DNA from: an uncultured bacterium
GTDB lineage: Bacteria; Bacillota; Clostridia; Oscillospirales; Oscillospiraceae
Direction of reading: 5' to 3'
NCBI GenBank assembly: GCA_905214155.1
Contig: CAJMLC010000101.1
Location: 1-7,093, forward strand
Length of the DNA: 7,093 nt
In this document: in pieces, positions 5,488 to 7,093 of the stretch
Position numbering within the stretch: position 1 is the stretch's first letter
How the letters are laid out: each line of letters starts with the position of its first letter
Translations under genes and position numbers: made by a program
The notes under the pieces: model-generated
Seen by the model: only the letters and a program-made list of their open reading frames with translations
The model's database searches: none
What the model was told of the DNA's origin: nothing

Positions 5488-7093
5488 TTATCTCAATGTA
5501 ATGTATTGCCGCTGCGTGGCATCGTAGAGCCGCACGAGGATCGCGGCGGCCTCGCTGCGCTTGAGTGAGCTTTCGGGATGGAACGTCCCGAGGCGGTCGG
5601 AACCGGTCAGAATGCCCGCGCGATAGAACGCGAAAATTTCATCTGCGTAGGCGTCGCCGGACTTCACATCGGGGATGCTGTTGACCGTGTTGATCGTGCC
5701 CGTGCTCAGGAGCTTTGCGAGGATGTGGACGAACTCGGCGCGCGTGATGGCCTTGTTCATATCCTCGGCGCTCTTATTTTGGTAAGCCGCTTCGATGAGG
5801 CCATTCGCGACCGCGTAGTTGACATAATTATCATACCAATGCGTCCCGCCGTTCTGCAGCGTCACGAAGCCGACGCTCTGCTTCTGATGGAGCGCTGCGG
5901 CCAGCTTGATGGCCTGCGCAACCGTCAGCGTCGAATCCGGCTTGAAGTAGCGCGCCGTCACGCCGTCGATCAGCTCGTTTTCCCATGCGCTCTTGACCGC
6001 GCCGTAGAACCAGTCGTTTGCGTCGACGTCATAGAACGTGAAATCCTCGGGCACGAAGAACAGACCGGAACCGATGCTCTTCTGCAGCAGATCACCCTCC
6101 GGGTCCTTCACCGGCGTCACGGGCGGCGTGACTGTCCGCGGCTGACCCGCCAGATACGCCCAACTGCCAAAACTCGTTTCTTTATCCAGGGGCCATACAT
6201 TCTGGAGCAGCAGTGTTTCATTGCTGTATAGCCCGCTGTCTTTTACCTCCCAATCGCAGGTGGGCGGATTCGGAACGCTGGAATCCAGAATTTTATATGC
6301 GGTGCCGCTTTGAACGGTCGTGCTGCGCAGCGAATTGCACACGGCCTGCGGCCGATCATAATAGAGATAGATCCCGCGGTCGCTGTGGTAATCGACTGCG
6401 CAATCCAGTGCATTATCATGCCACGGATCGGTAGCCCAGGCCTGGGACCAAAGCGTAGCAGTGTCATCCAGCTTCAGTTCCTTGCACTTGATGCCACCGT
6501 GGGCCCACAGCTCTGCACCATCGGTGACGGACACCTTTAAATCGTAGTTCGGATAACCATCGTCCCGAATCGCGAACGACTTGTCACCATTGCTCGCGCT
6601 CCAGTTATACAACAGAACGTTTGTGCCTTCACCGGAAATGTTGATTGCGCATCCTTCACTCCCGCTGATCACGGCAGCACCTTTGCTTTCCACGCCCAGC
6701 GTCCCAGCGCCGGAGATGTTCAGCGTGCTGTTCGGACAAAGTGCAATGGCCGTAGTGCTTTCTCTCTGAACATTCAGCCAATTTCTTCCTTCCAGAGTCA
6801 GGTACACGGTACTATTTTCAAAAATCTGCAGTACTACGTTGTTGCATTTGACATCTAAATTCCGGAGCGTTACGTAATAGGTACCAGCCTTCTTGTGTAT
6901 GCCATCGCCAATGTTGATGCAGTGCACAGTACTTGTGGAGCCTGTGTAGCAGATAACATATTCTTTGCCTTGGGAGTTCTCCGGCGTAATGCTAATATAA
7001 CCATCCGCCAGATCCAACGTTACAGTCTCCGTCGGCTCCACTGCCCCGTCAATATATGCACAACAAGGAAAATGCCGTAACCATGCGGCTTTC
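5488..7093 (-). CDS. SLH-domain surface protein with beta-helix-like N-terminal module (5' end missing)
   Basis: The frame is open from the right window edge to the stop at 5488, at least 534 residues. Residues below count from the GTG at 7041, which lacks a clear ribosome binding site and is probably internal. Residues ~1-250 are rich in short beta-type repeats (such as YVTLRNLDV, VYLTLEGRNWLNV, STLNISGAGTLGV), resembling carbohydrate-binding or adhesin-like beta-helix modules in clostridial surface proteins; I infer fold only, not ligand. A proline-rich linker (~301-312, PRTVTPPVTP) leads to three C-terminal SLH motifs at ~334-386, 400-446 and 455-510, the last ending KRSEAAAILVRLYDA. SLH motifs anchor proteins to secondary cell-wall polymer, so this should be displayed outside the cell. 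The N-terminal half has nine cysteines and lower GC; the SLH half has no cysteine. A terminator separates it from the transpeptidase gene. Confidence 0.88.
   Translation of the reverse strand, partial: KAAWLRHFPCCAYIDGAVEPTETVTLDLADGYISITPENSQGKEYVICYTGSTSTVHCINIGDGIHKKAGTYYVTLRNLDVKCNNVVLQIFENSTVYLTLEGRNWLNVQRESTTAIALCPNSTLNISGAGTLGVESKGAAVISGSEGCAINISGEGTNVLLYNWSASNGDKSFAIRDDGYPNYDLKVSVTDGAELWAHGGIKCKELKLDDTATLWSQAWATDPWHDNALDCAVDYHSDRGIYLYYDRPQAVCNSLRSTTVQSGTAYKILDSSVPNPPTCDWEVKDSGLYSNETLLLQNVWPLDKETSFGSWAYLAGQPRTVTPPVTPVKDPEGDLLQKSIGSGLFFVPEDFTFYDVDANDWFYGAVKSAWENELIDGVTARYFKPDSTLTVAQAIKLAAALHQKQSVGFVTLQNGGTHWYDNYVNYAVANGLIEAAYQNKSAEDMNKAITRAEFVHILAKLLSTGTINTVNSIPDVKSGDAYADEIFAFYRAGILTGSDRLGTFHPESSLKRSEAAAILVRLYDATQRQYITLR

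Noticed and set aside
5578..6231. 217-codon forward open frame opposite the SLH motifs
   Set aside because: It is antisense to a well-supported SLH domain and has no motif or initiation signal.
1..7093. CRISPR array, tRNA, rRNA or insertion sequence
   Set aside because: No regularly spaced repeat set, cloverleaf, ribosomal RNA segment, transposase motif or terminal inverted repeat with target duplication was seen on either strand.

Overview
The window reads as chromosomal DNA from a GC-rich, low-oxygen Gram-positive bacterium, most likely a Clostridia member of the Oscillospiraceae type. The pointers are consensus sigma-70/SigA-like promoters, AAGGAG-type ribosome binding sites, strong rho-independent terminators, two SLH-domain surface proteins, a clostridial-style YkuD L,D-transpeptidase, and GC-rich palindromic intergenic repeats resembling those common in that family. 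The assignment is inferred; no marker gene is present.

Layout: positions 1-254 are intergenic, with two GC-rich hairpins, a terminator for an unseen upstream gene, and a leader. A forward gene (255-2054) encodes a sodium/phosphate cotransporter family protein fused to a PhoU domain, closed by a strong terminator. A 337-base gap (2055-2391) holds an AT-rich block with an inverted repeat and three copies of GCATATYTT, then a near-consensus promoter. The second forward gene (2392-3564) is a 390-residue malic enzyme. It converges on two reverse-strand genes, and the 176-base gap between them is almost entirely hairpins. The reverse genes are an exported SLH-domain L,D-transpeptidase (5291-3741), with its own promoter, and an SLH-domain surface protein (5488 to beyond 7093, 5' end missing) whose N-terminal half looks like a beta-helix or adhesin-type module. 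A terminator separates these two.

How the genes work together: the forward pair are housekeeping transport and central carbon genes (phosphate uptake or homeostasis; malate to pyruvate), apparently transcribed separately. The reverse pair both concern the cell envelope. Each carries three SLH motifs, which in known systems bind secondary cell-wall polymer; one would remodel peptidoglycan through 3-3 cross-links and the other would display an extracellular module. I found no CRISPR array, RNA gene, insertion sequence or clear defence system. The most unusual items are the SLH-transpeptidase architecture, the cysteine-rich, AT-richer N-terminal module of the last gene, and the dense ordered repeats upstream and downstream of the malic enzyme gene.
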